A DNA stretch of 64,000 nucleotides from Clarkia xantiana subsp. parviflora (GCA_036873135.1 JAPTYO010000002.1:40849452-40913451), one strand, 5' to 3'; shown: positions 44,567 to 56,740, numbered from the stretch's first letter. Made by a program: numbers and translations. The notes: generated by a model from the letters alone, not told the origin.

Positions 44567-45498
44567 TGTAAACACTTGATTTTGACCCGGACGTAACGAC
44601 GTTGCACATGATACGTCAAATTCCGGACGCGTCAAGCCACAAAGTCCCCAAAAATGCTCAAGGGCACATTAGGGAAATTATTATAAAATATATTTTAAAT
44701 TATTTCGAATTTATTTAATATTTTCGGAATATTTAAAAATATATATATAATAATTAGTTTTTTTATTTTTAGAAAATTATCTGTTAGATATTTATCTCCA
44801 GATATTATTTTTTATTCAAAAAAATAATTATATAAAGATAAATATCCTTAGGAATATTGTCTAGAATAATTATCTGTTAGCATTTTTTATTTGAATTGTA
44901 TCTGTAATCTAGACTAGGTTTTTAGTATAAATAGGGGTCTAGGTTTACATTGTAACAGACAGAAAAAACACTACAACAGCAATAATACATCACTTTCTTG
45001 GGACCTGTGCGATTTTTGTCATTTTGTGCTTTTAAAAAAACTTTTTTTTTTTCCGATCTCTGGCTGTTTCCCGCTCCTGGGTCTTCTGCAGCCACCGGCG
45101 ACTGCATCGTCTCCGCCCGGCAGCACCGCCGTGACCCCGCCCTGCCTGGCCTGACGCCGAGCTGTCCTCGCCACTACGCCGTGCCGACCACCCCTCATCC
45201 GCCCCGCTGCCCAGCTCCGGCCCCGTCTCTCCCGTTCCGGCGTCCGACCATCTCTCTCTTAACTCTCTCTCTATCCTGTTACAGATCCGGACCACTAGTA
45301 GCAGACCTGAAGTTCCCGACAGCCACGACCAGAGCTCCGCCATAGCCGCCCGGCGCCGTCCCAGGCCACCGAAGCCATATCCCGTCCGCCGGAGTGCCCT
45401 CTGCCGCCCGTCCGCCCGTCTCTGCCGGTGGCTATCTCCCCTGCGCAGGTCTCTTCATCTTCTCCTTTTTTTATTTATTATTATTTATTAATAATCTC

Positions 45499-45540
<42 letters not shown>

Positions 45541-45746
45541 TATCTTTAACAAAATAAGTTTAAGTGTAGTTGTTTAATTTAATTAGTAGTTTAAATATAG
45601 TTTCACTAAGTCCAGTTTCGGAAGCATATTTAATTTCTCAAATTATGTGTATGTTAAATATATTGGTTGTGTATGGATTGAAACATGCTTAATAAATTTT
45701 GATGTTTTATTTTTCGTCTTAACTAAAAGTTATAGATTATAATTAG
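44567..45746 (+). repeat. L1 3' LTR, left part
   Basis: Starts TGTAAACACTTGATTTTGAC; TATA box at 44926; GC-rich segment 45070-45450; ATT microsatellite 45497-45540. Broken at 45746 by element D; continues at 56393. Confidence 0.92.
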
Positions 45747-46495
45747 TGATGGATATACGCATGATTCGGGCTCGGTTTTAATTATTCGGACCTCATACAC
45801 GCGCGAGACCCTTTACGAAACCCAATTTCGAGCTAACCGGGGGAAACCGGGCAAGTCGCGAACTTGCCTGGCACCCCCGGGGGGGCTTACCCGGAAAATT
45901 CCGGGTAAGCTTAACACCCGGGGGGTGTCGTGCACACCCCCCATTTCGTCTCGAATGTATAGGAGACCCGACTTTTAACCAACTCCTATGTGTCCGAGAC
46001 CTATGTTTCAAAGGCGCGCGCGTCCCGCTCGTGACAGCCGCCTGAGACGCGCGTCAGAGTCCTTTTCCCAAAGCTCTTCCCTGCATCCCGGTTCACATTT
46101 CCACATTGAACCGGGTCAAAACCGGTTTACGGTCCAAGGTTGCCTATAAATAGCCACCTTGGGGGTAAACATTTTCAAGTCACTTTGGGTGAGAATTGTG
46201 AAAAGCTCTGACCTCTCTCTAAACTTTCTCTCTCTAGAACCGTCTAATGTTGATCGTTGGAGTGAGCGCACCAAGCATCCCCCCCTCTCCACGGGAGTTG
46301 CTTGGTAATGCTCCTCTCGCAGGCACAGACGGACGGTCCGCAAGAGAGCCCGAAGGACTTAGCGCGAGTTTAAAGACGAAGCCAAAGGCCCGTGCACGAT
46401 CCTGGGAGACGGACTTGGCCCAAACAAACTCGCACCCAACCCGAAGACATCGACAAGTTACTCAGCGGACTGCCCGCGGTAACTTGGTCGAAACA
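45747..46495 (+). repeat. Element D 5' LTR (749 bp)
   Basis: TGATGGATATACGCATGATT ... TTGGTCGAAACA. TATA box TATAAATAG at 46145. Contains CCCCCGGGGGG-type palindromic C/G runs (45874-45925). Near-identical to 55630-56387. Confidence 0.94.
46145..46153 (+). promoter_or_regulatory. TATA box of element D LTR
   Basis: TATAAATAG; same at 56035 in the 3' LTR; followed by a CTCTCTCTAAACTTTCTCTC pyrimidine-rich start region. Confidence 0.62.
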
Positions 46496-46533
46496 CTTGG
46501 CGCCGTCTGCGGATCACCCACAAGACCAAAAGC

Positions 46534-49500
46534 ATGGCAAGCAACGAGCAGCCACCGCCGACTAAGACGAAGAAAAGAGGACCAGGACGTCCAAGGAAAA
46601 CTCCGGCCCCGGAGTCAAGCATGAGACCTCCTCCGTAGAGAGACCCCCCGCAGAGCCAAGGCGAGGCCTCAGTCGCCTCGTCTATGCCAGCAAGAAGCGT
46701 ACACTCTCGGAGTAACGCGCAAGGGGGCACACAGCAAACCGACGCTCCTCCAGGCTTCGCCCATCAAACTTTCAACACGCAGGAGCAACCATACGGAATG
46801 CCAAATGCTGGGGCATACAATCAGGCACCAGGGGCACAGGTTGCGCCCGCAGTCACCCCAGAAATGATGGCAGCACTCGAACAGCTGCTTCATCTGAGAG
46901 AAGCCCTGCGCAACCAAGGATACGGGGCGCCACCGCCCCCTCCCGCACAACAAGCAAATATGCCCCCGCCACCAAGGCAGGCGCCTCCAATGAATGCACC
47001 TCAGCAGAGAGGCCCTACAATCTCAAAAACCCCAACCTTTCACGGGAATGCACAGCAAAGCAGGCAGTTCCCCCAACAAGGGACAAGACAGGAGCTCTCG
47101 CACTCCCAAACACCCTACCAAGCAGGGCCATTCAATGAAGGAGCCTGGAGGCAGCCGTCTCAGACATTCAATGGATATCAAGGTGGATATTCTCAGTACA
47201 ATCCGACGCAGGCGCAATTTCCCCAACAAGGCGCAAGCATGGGACAAGAAGCATACCCCCCAAACCAGGGTAACCCAATTACCGGGTTGACGGAGGAAAT
47301 GCTTGAAAAGCTGATTGAAAAGAAAATAAAGCAAAGGAAAATGAGAGGGATGAACACATTGGTGGACACCACATCCCACCCTTTCACTGACGAGCTGGTG
47401 TACAGTCGCGTCCCAGACGCACTGTATAATCTAAGGCCGGAAAAGTACCGAGGCAAGGGAGACCCGATAGAGCATGTGCAGCAGCATGAAGCAATGCTTT
47501 TGGGGAGGACAGACAACCCTCACCACATAGCCATGACATTCCCCCCAAACATTAGGCGGACCAGCTGCACACTGGCTCTTCTCCCTGCCAAAGAAGAGCA
47601 TAGACTCGTGGCAGTCCCTCAAAGAAAAGTTCATCCACCGTTACATGGGAGAACGTTCGATCGTCAAAGGATCAAATGCCTTGGATGACGTCAAGCAGGA
47701 CTGGAATGAGTCCCTCGCAAGCTACTACATCCGGTTTAATCAAAACATCTCGGAAATTCAAACAAACATCGCAGAGATAGAAATCATCCATGCCTTTGTC
47801 AGAAACCTGGGTAGGCACGGGTACGACTTGGGCCAAAAGCTTTCCACAAGGCCGGTGGAAACAATGGAAGAACTCGTGGCAAGGGTAAAAGAGTACATTG
47901 ATGCTGAGCACTACAAGATGACAGCTCGGGACAAGTGGGTTAAGCCCGACAACAAGAAAGATGAGAGTAAGCGAAGCAGAACCAAACCCCCCAACAAAAA
48001 CAGTGGACTCCGCCTCAGAAGAGAACATTCAACATTGAAGAAGACAAGAATCCAGACGTCAACACCATTGAGCTAATCCCTTTGAACGCTCCCCTGAGTG
48101 TCATACTGAAAGAAATGAAAGAGCAAAACCTCTGGAAAGAGCCATTCGGTTTCAGAAAGGGCCAGCTAGGGAAAGAGCAAGACAAGTGGTGTGAAAGCCA
48201 CGAAGTCAACGGCCATGAAACTGACGCCTGTAGAAGCCTTAAGTTCCAAATCAATCGAATCATACAAGAAGGCGGACTTAAGCACTACGTCGACCAAGGG
48301 GGAAAGATTGAGAAGGTGAAAAGAAAATTCACGCCAAAGGAGAAAGGAAAAGAGAAGACCAATGACAACCCCCCTCCTAAAAAGAGGGGAGTTATTAATG
48401 TCATTCATGGTGGTCCAGCTGCAGGAGGACAAGTCTCCAACACAAGAGATGTATACGCTGTGCAGGCAAGCACACTCCCCAAGTACGGGAAAAGAAAGAA
48501 ACCGGAAGAGGAGGACCCCGTGATAGGATTCTCGAGAAAAGACATGGCACACATCGTCTACCCGCATGATGACGCATTAGTAATAACAATGGAAATCAAC
48601 GGGTTCGATGTCAAAAGAATCCTAGTCGACGGAGGAAGCTCGGCAGACATCCTCCATGTCAATGTCCTCGAACAGCTCGGAATGAAGAGAGAGGACCTGA
48701 AGCCGGGAAATTTCCCGTTAGTAAGCTTTGCAGGAGCTGCTACATATCCACTGGGGATGATCACCCTTCCCACTGTGATAGGAGAAGGATGGAACGCAAT
48801 GAAAGTCGACATCACTTTCGTGATAGTCGAGAGCCTGGGCGCTTACAACGGAATTCTCGGAAGAACAACGATAAACCCCTACGAGATGGTGCCTTCAACG
48901 GCACACCAAAAGCTGAAGTACCGCTTAAGGGGAGGAGTTGGTGAAGTCTTGGGCGATCAGACGACAGCACGAAAGTGCTATGTCAACGCCCTAAGATGCA
49001 AGAACCGTCTGGACATAGCAGTCATTGAAAGGGGACAATGTTCCAAGTCTGAAGTTGAAATGCGATTTGACGAAATGATGACCAAAGGAGAAAGACTCCT
49101 AGCACTTCAAACCCCAATGCTCCCAAGCATATGGGACATCAAGCAAGGGGAATCGGAATCCATCCAGAGTTACTTCAAGCGATTCGCCATAAATGCAACT
49201 TCAAGTGGCAGAAAAGTCAGCCGTGATCAATGCCTTTTTCCTGAACATGAACTCACCCACATTCCTCCTATTTGGACGAACACAAGGGTGGAGAACAACC
49301 AAATCTATGGCTGACTTAAAAGAGAAGATGGAGACAGCAATCGAGGTCGCAAACGAGCTGGGGTGGTTCAGCCCACCTGCAGAACAAGAGGAGGCGCGCG
49401 AACACAAGCGTGCAAGACAAGACTTGAACAACAACCAAGATGGCGAATATACACCTCTGAACATAGAGGTGGAGGAGTTGTTCAAGACCATCCTGAAGGA

Positions 49501-49699
49501 TGTTTTACCTCCTCCAAGCGAGATCCGGATTGCCTTCCTCGGGAAGAATCCAGAAATGTGGTGCCACTACCACAACAGATGGGGTCACAGCACGAATGGG
49601 TGCCCCTCTCTACGCAACAGAATCGAGGAACTGATCAAACAAGGAGCTCTACGCTCCTACATTGCATGCGAGAAGCCAGCTTTATCAAACCATCACTAA
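46534..49699 (+). pseudogene. gag-pro: gag-protease of element D with a second gag-like domain downstream
   Basis: The ATG at 46534 opens an AT-hook-like basic start (KKRGPGRPRK) closed by TAG at 46636; the same frame reopens to about 47550. A Pro/Gln-rich region (46690-47280) is followed by the capsid-like gag (47350-47900; THPFTDELV, SLASYYIRFNQNI), a zinc-knuckle-like CESHEVNGHETDAC (about 48190), the linker GGPAAGGQVSNTRDVYA (48410-48460) and the protease (48540-49000; ILVDGGSSADIL, ILGRTTINPYEM, GEVLGDQTTARKCYV). After it, instead of RT, comes a further gag-like stretch (49060-49699): IKQGESESIQSYFKRFA, a frameshift near 49195, then VINAFFLNM and a second knuckle CHYHNRWGHSTNGC (about 49560). 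Other frameshifts near 47550 and 48000. Confidence 0.85.
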
Positions 49700-50059
49700 G
49701 GGAATAATCCTTCCCCTATGACATGCACATACTCTATCTTTACTTTTCAAGTACTGAGTAGAACGTTTAGGATGGGAGATCAGTTGACTCCATCCATGCA
49801 CATCCCTTGTAAATAAACAAGAAGACTAATGAAGTTCACTCCTTGCGTAGGAAAAATCACTATGTAATGGCAAGCTACCCCGGTCCAAAACCAGGAACAA
49901 GCCACATACATCATCAACAAAGGCCCTAACTCTACACGCGGAAAGGGCAAAAAACAAGAAAAGCCATCAAAAAGATATCAAAGCAAGACTAAGCAAAGCT
50001 CATGCCTGTATTCAAAACAGATGGAGCGCGACGCATGCAAGGAGACAAAACAATTTCAT
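49700..50059 (+). other. Non-coding stretch after gag-protease-gag of element D
   Basis: No open frame or motif recognised; A-rich and purine-rich, leading into the minisatellite. Confidence 0.5.
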
Positions 50060-51010
50060 CAAGGATGTGAACGTACTAATCTATTCACATCCTTGCAAAA
50101 AGTCGAGGAACAAGCGGTTCCTTAGGAATCCTCCCTCGCAAACAAAGGCAAGTGTCGGACGTACTAATCTATCCACACTTCGCCACAATACAAGGATGTG
50201 AACGTACTAATCTATTCACATCCTTGCAAAAAGTCGGGGGACAAGCGGTTCCTTAGGAATCCTCCCTCGCAAATAAATGCAAGTGTCGGACGTACTAATC
50301 TATCCACACTTCGCCACAATACAAGGATGTGAACGTACTAATCTATTCACATCCTTGCAAAAAGTCGGGGGACAAGCGTTTCCTTAGGAATCCTCCCTCG
50401 CAAACAAATGCAACTGTCGGACGTACTAATCTATCCACACTTCGCCACAATACAAGGATGTGAACGTACTAATCTATTCACATCCTTGCAAAAAGTCGGG
50501 GGACAAGCGGTTCCTTAGGAATCCTCCCTCGCAAACAAATGCAAGTGTCGGACATACTAATCTATCCACACTTCGCCACAATACAAGGATGTGAACGTAC
50601 TAATCTATTCACATCCTTGCAAAAAGTCAGGGGACAAGCGGTTCCTTAGGAATCCTCCCTCGCAAACAAATGCAAGTGTCGGACGTACTAATCTATCCAC
50701 ACTTCGCCACAATACAAGGATGTGAACGTACTAATCTATTCACATCCTTGCAAAAAGTCGGGGGACAAGCGGTTCCTTAGGAATCCTCCCTCGCAAACAA
50801 AGGCAAGTGTCGGACGTACTAATCTATCCACACTTCGCCGCAGTATAAGGATGTGGACGTACTAATCTGTTCACATCCTTGCAAAAGTCGGGGGACAAGC
50901 GGTTCCTTAGGAATCCTCCCTCGCAAAAAATTGCAAGTGTCGGACGTACTAATCTATCCACACTTCGCAAACAAACAACTATGTGAACGTACTAATCTAT
51001 TTACATCCTT
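50060..51010 (+). repeat. 130-bp tandem minisatellite of element D with paired dyads
   Basis: About seven full units of 130 bp (AAGGATGTGAACG at about 50062, 50193, 50323, 50453 and onwards). Each unit has two related half-hairpins with the common loop CGTACTAATCTAT: GGATGTGAA/TTCACATCC (9-bp perfect) and AAGTGTCGGA/TCCACACTT (one bulge), plus a TTCC-TTA-GGAA stem. It lies exactly between the convergent genes. Confidence 0.92.
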
Positions 51011-51404
51011 GTAAAGGAAGACAAGCAGTTAAACATGGATCCTCCTCCCTACAAAGCCACAGGCGCCGGTAATACTAATTCATCTGCACCCCGCCACCAA
51101 TAGAGATGCAATTTCCTAAGGAAAACCATCGGGTTAAGGAAATCGACCTGTCAACAGAGCTACACTCTTCCAAAAGAGAACAAGTTATAGAGACAGCAAT
51201 AAAGGAAGATGCAAAATAATACTAAGTATTATATCTTTCTAACATCTCATGTCAGGCATATATATATGTAATATAGCAGGTCTGAAAAGTAAAGGCATCC
51301 AGCCAGCATAAAAAGTCAAGCCCGGGACACACCCCGCCAAAATCTCACCCATGCAAGGGGAGCAACCATATATACACAAGAGAGTCATATAAAACAAAGA
51401 AAGA
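51011..51404. other. Spacer beyond the minisatellite, 3' end region of the element D antisense ORF
   Basis: Degenerate further repeat units to about 51110 and the 3' untranslated region of the minus-strand gene. A short minus frame at 51239-51502 overlaps its end and is not supported as a gene. Confidence 0.5.
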
Positions 51405-53741
51405 TCAACCTGACCCAACGTCAGGAGCACCAGAGCCAAAGGCGTCAGCCATAAAAACATCATGCGCAGGGCTGCTGAAAACAACACGGCGATCGTCACC
51501 AACAGGGACGGACACCTGTCCCGTCAAACCACTCGCTCCGCCCACATCGCCCGCTCGGATCCCCGCAATAGCCCCGAGGGCATAGCCAGTATACGGCCCA
51601 GTACTCTGGAAAGGAAAATCGGGGGCAAGAGAATATATCCTCCTGAAGTAATCCACAGAGAAAGACTCCATACGATCATCACGTGCCTTCTCGAGAAGTT
51701 TGGAGTAATCAGCTGTAGTAGGAAACTCAATCATCCCAAGCTGATCGCCCAGGGCAACATGAGACTCCTTAGTCTCCTTCAGCGCCACAGCATGTGCCTC
51801 CTCGTCGACCTTCTCCTGCCGCAATAAGGCAAACAGCTCCGCCTCCAGCTGAGACGCGCAATCCTGACTTCCCTTGAGATCAGCGGAAGCCTTGGAAGAA
51901 GCATCTGAATGTGCGCACGCCTTCTCCCTCAACACAACGACATCCTGAGACAAGCGCTCATGACGACCCTGCAGACCCCTCGTCTCCTCAACAAGCTCAA
52001 CAACAAAGGAGGAAAGATTGGTCATCACGGCATTCACCTGCAACAACAACACAAGCACATCACACACAAAGAAGCCAGACAAACATGATAGATCCAACAT
52101 AAAAAGAAAACAACGTACAGGAGCAAAGCGCGCGAGCGACTCCTCAACACACTTCAAAGCAGCCTCAGGGTCACGGGGGCACTTCTTACGGTCAGCCGGC
52201 GGAACAGACCGCTGAACCACACGCACACCGACAGCAGGTGTGCTCAAGGAAACATCCTTGGGAAAGCGAATAGCAGACTGAGAGTAGGGAGTCCACTCGT
52301 TCCCGGACACATCCCGATCAAGCCGACACATCAGATCAGACTTGCGAAGAGCTGGAGGAGTAGGAACAACTACACATCAAAAGCAAACACATTAGGAGAA
52401 GACAAACTATACCAATACAACAAGAAGTCAACCATAGTCACCTGCCAAGGAGGGCACCTCCGCTGAATGGCCGCTCCCCGACCGGGGGATAGGCATGGTC
52501 GAATCCGCATACATTGGCCCCTTCCCTTTGTCGCAGGAAGAAGCAAGAGGCATGCCGGCAGACGTCGACCTCTTAGGATCACTCGGGGAACGGACGTCAG
52601 CATCATTCTCTCCGACAGGTGCAACTCCCCCCGCCGTCGGGAGTACCAAGCCTGCAAAAACAACCACAAAAAGACCATTGGCATGTTAGCATGGGGAAAA
52701 ATCTCAACGAAACCTTTAAAGGCACAAGTCCCATACCCGGGCCAACAGGAGGAGTGTCGCCGAGGCCGGGAACAGTCCGAGGAGATCCGCCTGCGACTCC
52801 GCCCTGTAAACAGGGGCGTCTGTTAAGAAACCAACCTACAAGGAAACAGGAACAAATGTTACGAAACTTCAAAACATACCAACTCATCCCCCGAAGGACG
52901 TACATGAATGCCCGCCGCGAGCAGCTCGGCGTCGGAAGCACGATAAAGGGGGCTGTACTCCCCCGCCCTATTCGCCGTGTGAATCTTCTTCAAAGCAACC
53001 TTGTCTGTATCAGAGAACTCATGAAAATGCGGAACGGGGTCGGTATCCATTATGTGAGAAGTCGTCCAAGTCGTGTCCGCGTCCTTTATAAAAAAGTACT
53101 GACACTTCCATTTGTTCTGGGAAGTGTCCGATCTTTCGCAGAACCGCGCCTCAGTATTCCACCCCGCCCTGCGTAAGCCGAGGGAGGAGAATCCCTTCTC
53201 GGTCATGTGAGGCCAACGCAAGGTGAAAGTACACATCCCGGACTCATCTGCCTTGCCCAGGCGATAGAAGGCTCGAAAAAGCACTATCGAGTAATCCCAA
53301 GAGTTTAGATGACACTGCACCCGGAAACATGTCCAAGCTCTAAACCCCGGTGGAGTAATAGAGACGGGAGAAATCCTGTAGTGACGACAAAGGCGGGCCA
53401 GATCCTGACAATAAGGAAAGCGCAGCCCTTCTCGGAACTGTGAAAGATAAACAGCCTCGTATTCAGCCGGAGGAACGGTGGGCCGACCAAATGCGACCCC
53501 CTTCACGACGTCCCAAGGATACGAGACTTCTATGCCAGGACACCAGCCCCGGGTCGAGACATAGAGATCGAACTTGGAACGTGGGAGCTTGTTGGGAAAA
53601 AACATTTGGGTCTTCTAGTATTACGCGTTTACCCGACGGTCCCAAAAGCACTCCGCTACGAGACCCGGAATCGGAATCCATGGTGCCCTCATCAACCTCC
53701 CCATCAATGTTATCCGAAACAGAGTGATGAGACTTACTCAT
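51405..53741 (-). pseudogene. Five-exon antisense-strand gene of element D (putative gypsy-type transposon protein family, PF04195-like)
   Basis: Exons with consistent phases: 53605-52880 (start probably ATG 53741, with a slip in a T6 run near 53600), 52803-52737, 52651-52442, 52369-52119, 52037-51405. Donors are GTATGT, GTATGG, GTGACT, GTACGT; acceptors TTTACAG, TTTTGCAG, ATGTGTAG, TTGTTGCAG. The first exon has a domain (about residues 50-200) with FREGLRFPYCQDLARLCRHY and FRVQCHLNSWDYSIVLFRAF resembling the Transposase_28/putative gypsy-type domain; this is from memory of the family. A Ser/Pro/Gly-rich linker follows, then a coiled coil (52030-51700) and a Gly-rich tail. The last intron (52118-52038, 81 nt) is a multiple of three and open, so an unspliced reading falsely suggests a hydrophobic membrane segment. 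Role unknown. Confidence 0.72.
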
Positions 53742-55629
53742 TGCGTGAAGAAGCAGAAACCGTTGCCTACCAGGAACACTCTAAGTATCAAAAACGCGCG
53801 CTTGCAAACCCGTCAACCAAGCCCTGCAAAAACCATACACAACTCAATCAAAAACCAAGGCCACGTATCAACACCATTCACCAAGCCCTTTGCGAGGGCA
53901 TCCAACCCAACGGACCAACTGTCCGCGAGCAAACAGCTAGGGACCCTCCCGCTCGGGAGTCAAAAATCCCTACGCTCACCAAAAGCCTAGGCCACCTACT
54001 AATCAAATTTCCATATATTTGTGAAATGTGACACAGGTATTCAAGCATTCCACAAAGCGATAAGTTCAAGAGCTAAAGAAATCCAAGACATGCAAAGTTG
54101 GTCATAATTACCAAAATGCCATCCGACCACATTTCGATCAAATTTTATCCCCAAAACGGCTCAAGGCTCCGGGGGCATATACAAGCAGCTCAAATACACT
54201 TAAGCCAACCCATTACATGTCACGGGGAAACTTACCCCTACCTGAACAATTCAAAGAGCACTCGGATCAACTAAGCCACCGATAAGCACGACCTACCGAG
54301 CGATCACCTAAACTCCGGGGGCATGACTATCTACTCAAAAATAATCAAGGAGTCATTATCACACTTGGGGGCATCATATCAAGTCACCCACATCAAGATA
54401 CAAAGGGTCGAACTTTTTGCTCGAATAAGTCTGATTTCAAACCTCCACGATTTCCCCTCGGTTGTCCGAAACCTAAGGGCCTCTTCACAAAGGGAGTTCG
54501 CTAACCATAACTCTATCTATCTACATTTAGAGTTTGGCCAAAAACGAATTTTGAAAAATCAAGCCAAAATTTCACTTAGGCATTTCATCGAACACCTATC
54601 ATGCACCTTATTAAAATTCGAAATGTGCAGCCCTAAAGGTCCAATTAACATCAAGCAAAGGAAGGAGAGGACATTACCGATCAATACCCGACAAGAAGGA
54701 CCCGAAAACGGGTCGAATTGAGCCCGAAATCGACCCGCCAAGCTGCAGCCACCGCCCGCCTATCGCCGCCGCTCCTACCGCCGCTGCTGCCGCGTCACGC
54801 CGCCGCTGGGCCGCCGTGCTCTGGCCGGTGCTGGTCCTGGTGGTTGCCGGCCGGAATAGGGTGGTGCTAGGGCCCTAAAGTGGTTCTCCTAAATCACTAC
54901 CCTAAAACCTCTCTAAAACCCTTTCAACAACCTATTCAAATGTGTGTAGTTTTATAAACTATCACAAAGAGGGGGGACTACACAACCTAACAAGCACCAT
55001 ACATCCAAGAGGTACACTCACATCCATCCTCCATTTTTTAAAAGGTTGTTGATAATTTAGATTTTCACCATCAAGTGACTTAGCTAAATTTGGCTAAGTT
55101 ATTTCAAATGGCCTCAACTACTTGAAAACATTATTTCTATGAGTTTTCGTATCAAGTCCATCACATGTGATTTTCCAAACCCGGCATTATTTCATTTACT
55201 AAAACCGTCGTCTCGCCGTCAAGACGGCCGTCTCGGACGACGGGCTCCCGAAAACCATCATATTGCATGAAAAACGTTTTATCAAAACTTTCATGACTTA
55301 TTATCATTTTGATACATTTAGTCGTGGCATGAACTTTCCATATTTCTTTAATCATCTTACAAACCCGAAAAATTTCATGTGCGCTCACGCCTTACTTCTT
55401 CCAAAATCACATTTATCATATTACTCGTAGTCCGTTGTGCTACTAACCCTTTGCGCAGTTATCAAGCATGACCATCTCAAAAAACTAAGGCAAGAAGCTC
55501 GTCTGAGCCGCGCGTATCCACCATTGGTAGGTCAAAACTCAAGGTGAGCAGACGACCCGAATCACGCGTATACCCTATCTTAGAATAGAGTTAAACAAGG
55601 GTCAAGCCATTATTTAACTCGGGGGCAAG
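53742..55629 (+). other. Element D 3' non-coding region
   Basis: Presumed promoter and 5' untranslated region of the minus-strand gene plus the sequence leading to the 3' LTR. Features: GC-rich GCCGCCGCT-type stretch (54735-54860), several polypurine-like CTCCGGGGGCAT phrases (54167, 54311, 54366) besides the true tract (55617-55629), AGACGGCCGTCT palindrome at 55222. Small frames here have no recognisable content. Confidence 0.55.
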
Positions 55630-56387
55630 TGATGGATATACGCATGATTCGGGCTCGGTTTTAATTATTCGGACCTCATACACGCGCGAGACCCTTTTTG
55701 AAACCCAATTTCGAGCTAACCGGGGGAAACCGGGCAAGTCGCGAACTTGCCCGGCACCCCCGGGGGGCTTACCCGGGCTTACCCGGAACTCCGGGTAAGC
55801 TTAACACCCGGGGGGTGTCGCGCACACCCCCCATTTCGTCTCGAATGTATAGGAGACCCGACTTTTAACCAACTCCTGTGTGTCCGAGACCAATGTTTCA
55901 AAGGCGCGCGTGTCCCGCTCGTGACAGCCGCCTGAGACGCGCGTCAGAGTCCTTTTCCCAAAGCTCTTCCCTGCATCCCGGTTCACATTTCCACATTGAA
56001 CCGGGTCAAAACCGGTTTACGGTCCAAGGTTGCCTATAAATAGCCACCTTGGGGGTAAACATTTTCAAGTCACTTTGGGTGAGAATTGTGAAAAGCTCTG
56101 ACCTCTCTCTAAACTTTCTCTCTCTAGAACCGTCTAATGTTGATCGTCGGAGTGAGCGCACCAAGCACCCCCCCCCCTCTCCACGGGAGTTGCTTGGTAA
56201 TGCTCCTCTCGCAGGCACAGACAGACGGTCCGCAAGAGAGCCCGAAGGACTTAGCGCGAGTTTAAAGACGAAGCCAAAGGCCCGTGCACGATCCTGGGAG
56301 ACGGACTTGGCCCAAACAAACTCGCACCCAACCCGAAGACATCGACAAGTTACTCAGCGGACTGCCCGCGGTAACTTGGTCGAAACA
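55630..56387 (+). repeat. Element D 3' LTR (758 bp)
   Basis: TGATGGATATACGCATGATT ... TTGGTCGAAACA, preceded by ACTCGGGGGCAAG, followed by the target duplication ATTAG. Differs from the 5' LTR by a few substitutions and short indels in the C/G runs, so the element is recent. Confidence 0.94.
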
Positions 56388-56740
56388 ATTAGTTTTTAGA
56401 CTTATGTTAATTTGTTAATAATAATTTGGCTTAGGATGTAAATTTGATTGGATCTTGACATGGTTAGATTAATCTGATATAACATATATAGAAGAATAAA
56501 ATTGGCAAACAAGTGAACCGAGTACCGAAAGGGCGTAATTAAAAATTATATTTTTTTAAATTCGTAATCGAACCCCCGAACTTGAATTTCTATCGTAGAC
56601 CGATTTTATACCTAGGTGTTTAATTCATTATTCACTTAGGTAATTTAGGATTCTAGTTAGCCTATAATTAACTAGTGGCGACTCTTTCAAATTCACGTTT
56701 TCAAAACGTATTCGCCTTAGGTCAGATTTTAGGTCTGACA
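56388..56740 (+). repeat. L1 3' LTR, right part
   Basis: Resumes with ATTAGTTTTTAGACTTATG; has GTACCGAAAGGGCGTAAT, CCCCCGAACTTGAATTTC and the internal TGGCGACTCT (about 56675-56684), ending TTTTAGGTCTGACA. The right target duplication ACAAC follows. Confidence 0.92.

Larger units (their letters stand above)
45747..56387 (+). mobile_element. Element D: complete 10.6-kb non-autonomous Gypsy (Tat-like) element
   Basis: LTRs 45747-46495 and 55630-56387, target duplication ATTAG (45742-45746, 56388-56392). The uninterrupted site is present in the L1 5' LTR near 22215 (GATTATAATTAGTTTTTAGA). Primer site TTGGCGCCGTCTGCGG at 46497, polypurine ACTCGGGGGCAAG ending at 55629. Internal order: gag-protease plus a second gag-like domain (46534-49699, +), 130-bp minisatellite (50060-51010), five-exon ORF on minus (53741-51405), long non-coding 3' region. 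RT, RNase H and integrase are absent. Confidence 0.95.
21036..56740 (+). mobile_element. L1: Ogre/Tat-like non-coding LTR element, interrupted by L2, element D and a MULE
   Basis: 5' LTR 21036-22571, primer site 22575, internal region 22572-28452 plus 43174-44566 (about 7.3 kb without insertions), 3' LTR 44567-45746 plus 56393-56740. Target duplication ACAAC at 21031-21035 and 56741-56745. Primer site TGGCGACTCTGCTGG and LTR end GGTCTAACA/GGTCTGACA are of the Ogre type; Ogre priming by tRNA-Arg is established, and I infer the same here. No gag, protease, RT, RNase H or integrase frame is present, so it is a large non-autonomous derivative. Confidence 0.9.

Noticed and set aside
52038..52118. 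Hydrophobic segment suggesting a membrane protein in the minus ORF 52331-51405
   Set aside because: It is an 81-nt open intron with GTACGT and TTGCAG borders; the reading is an unspliced artefact.
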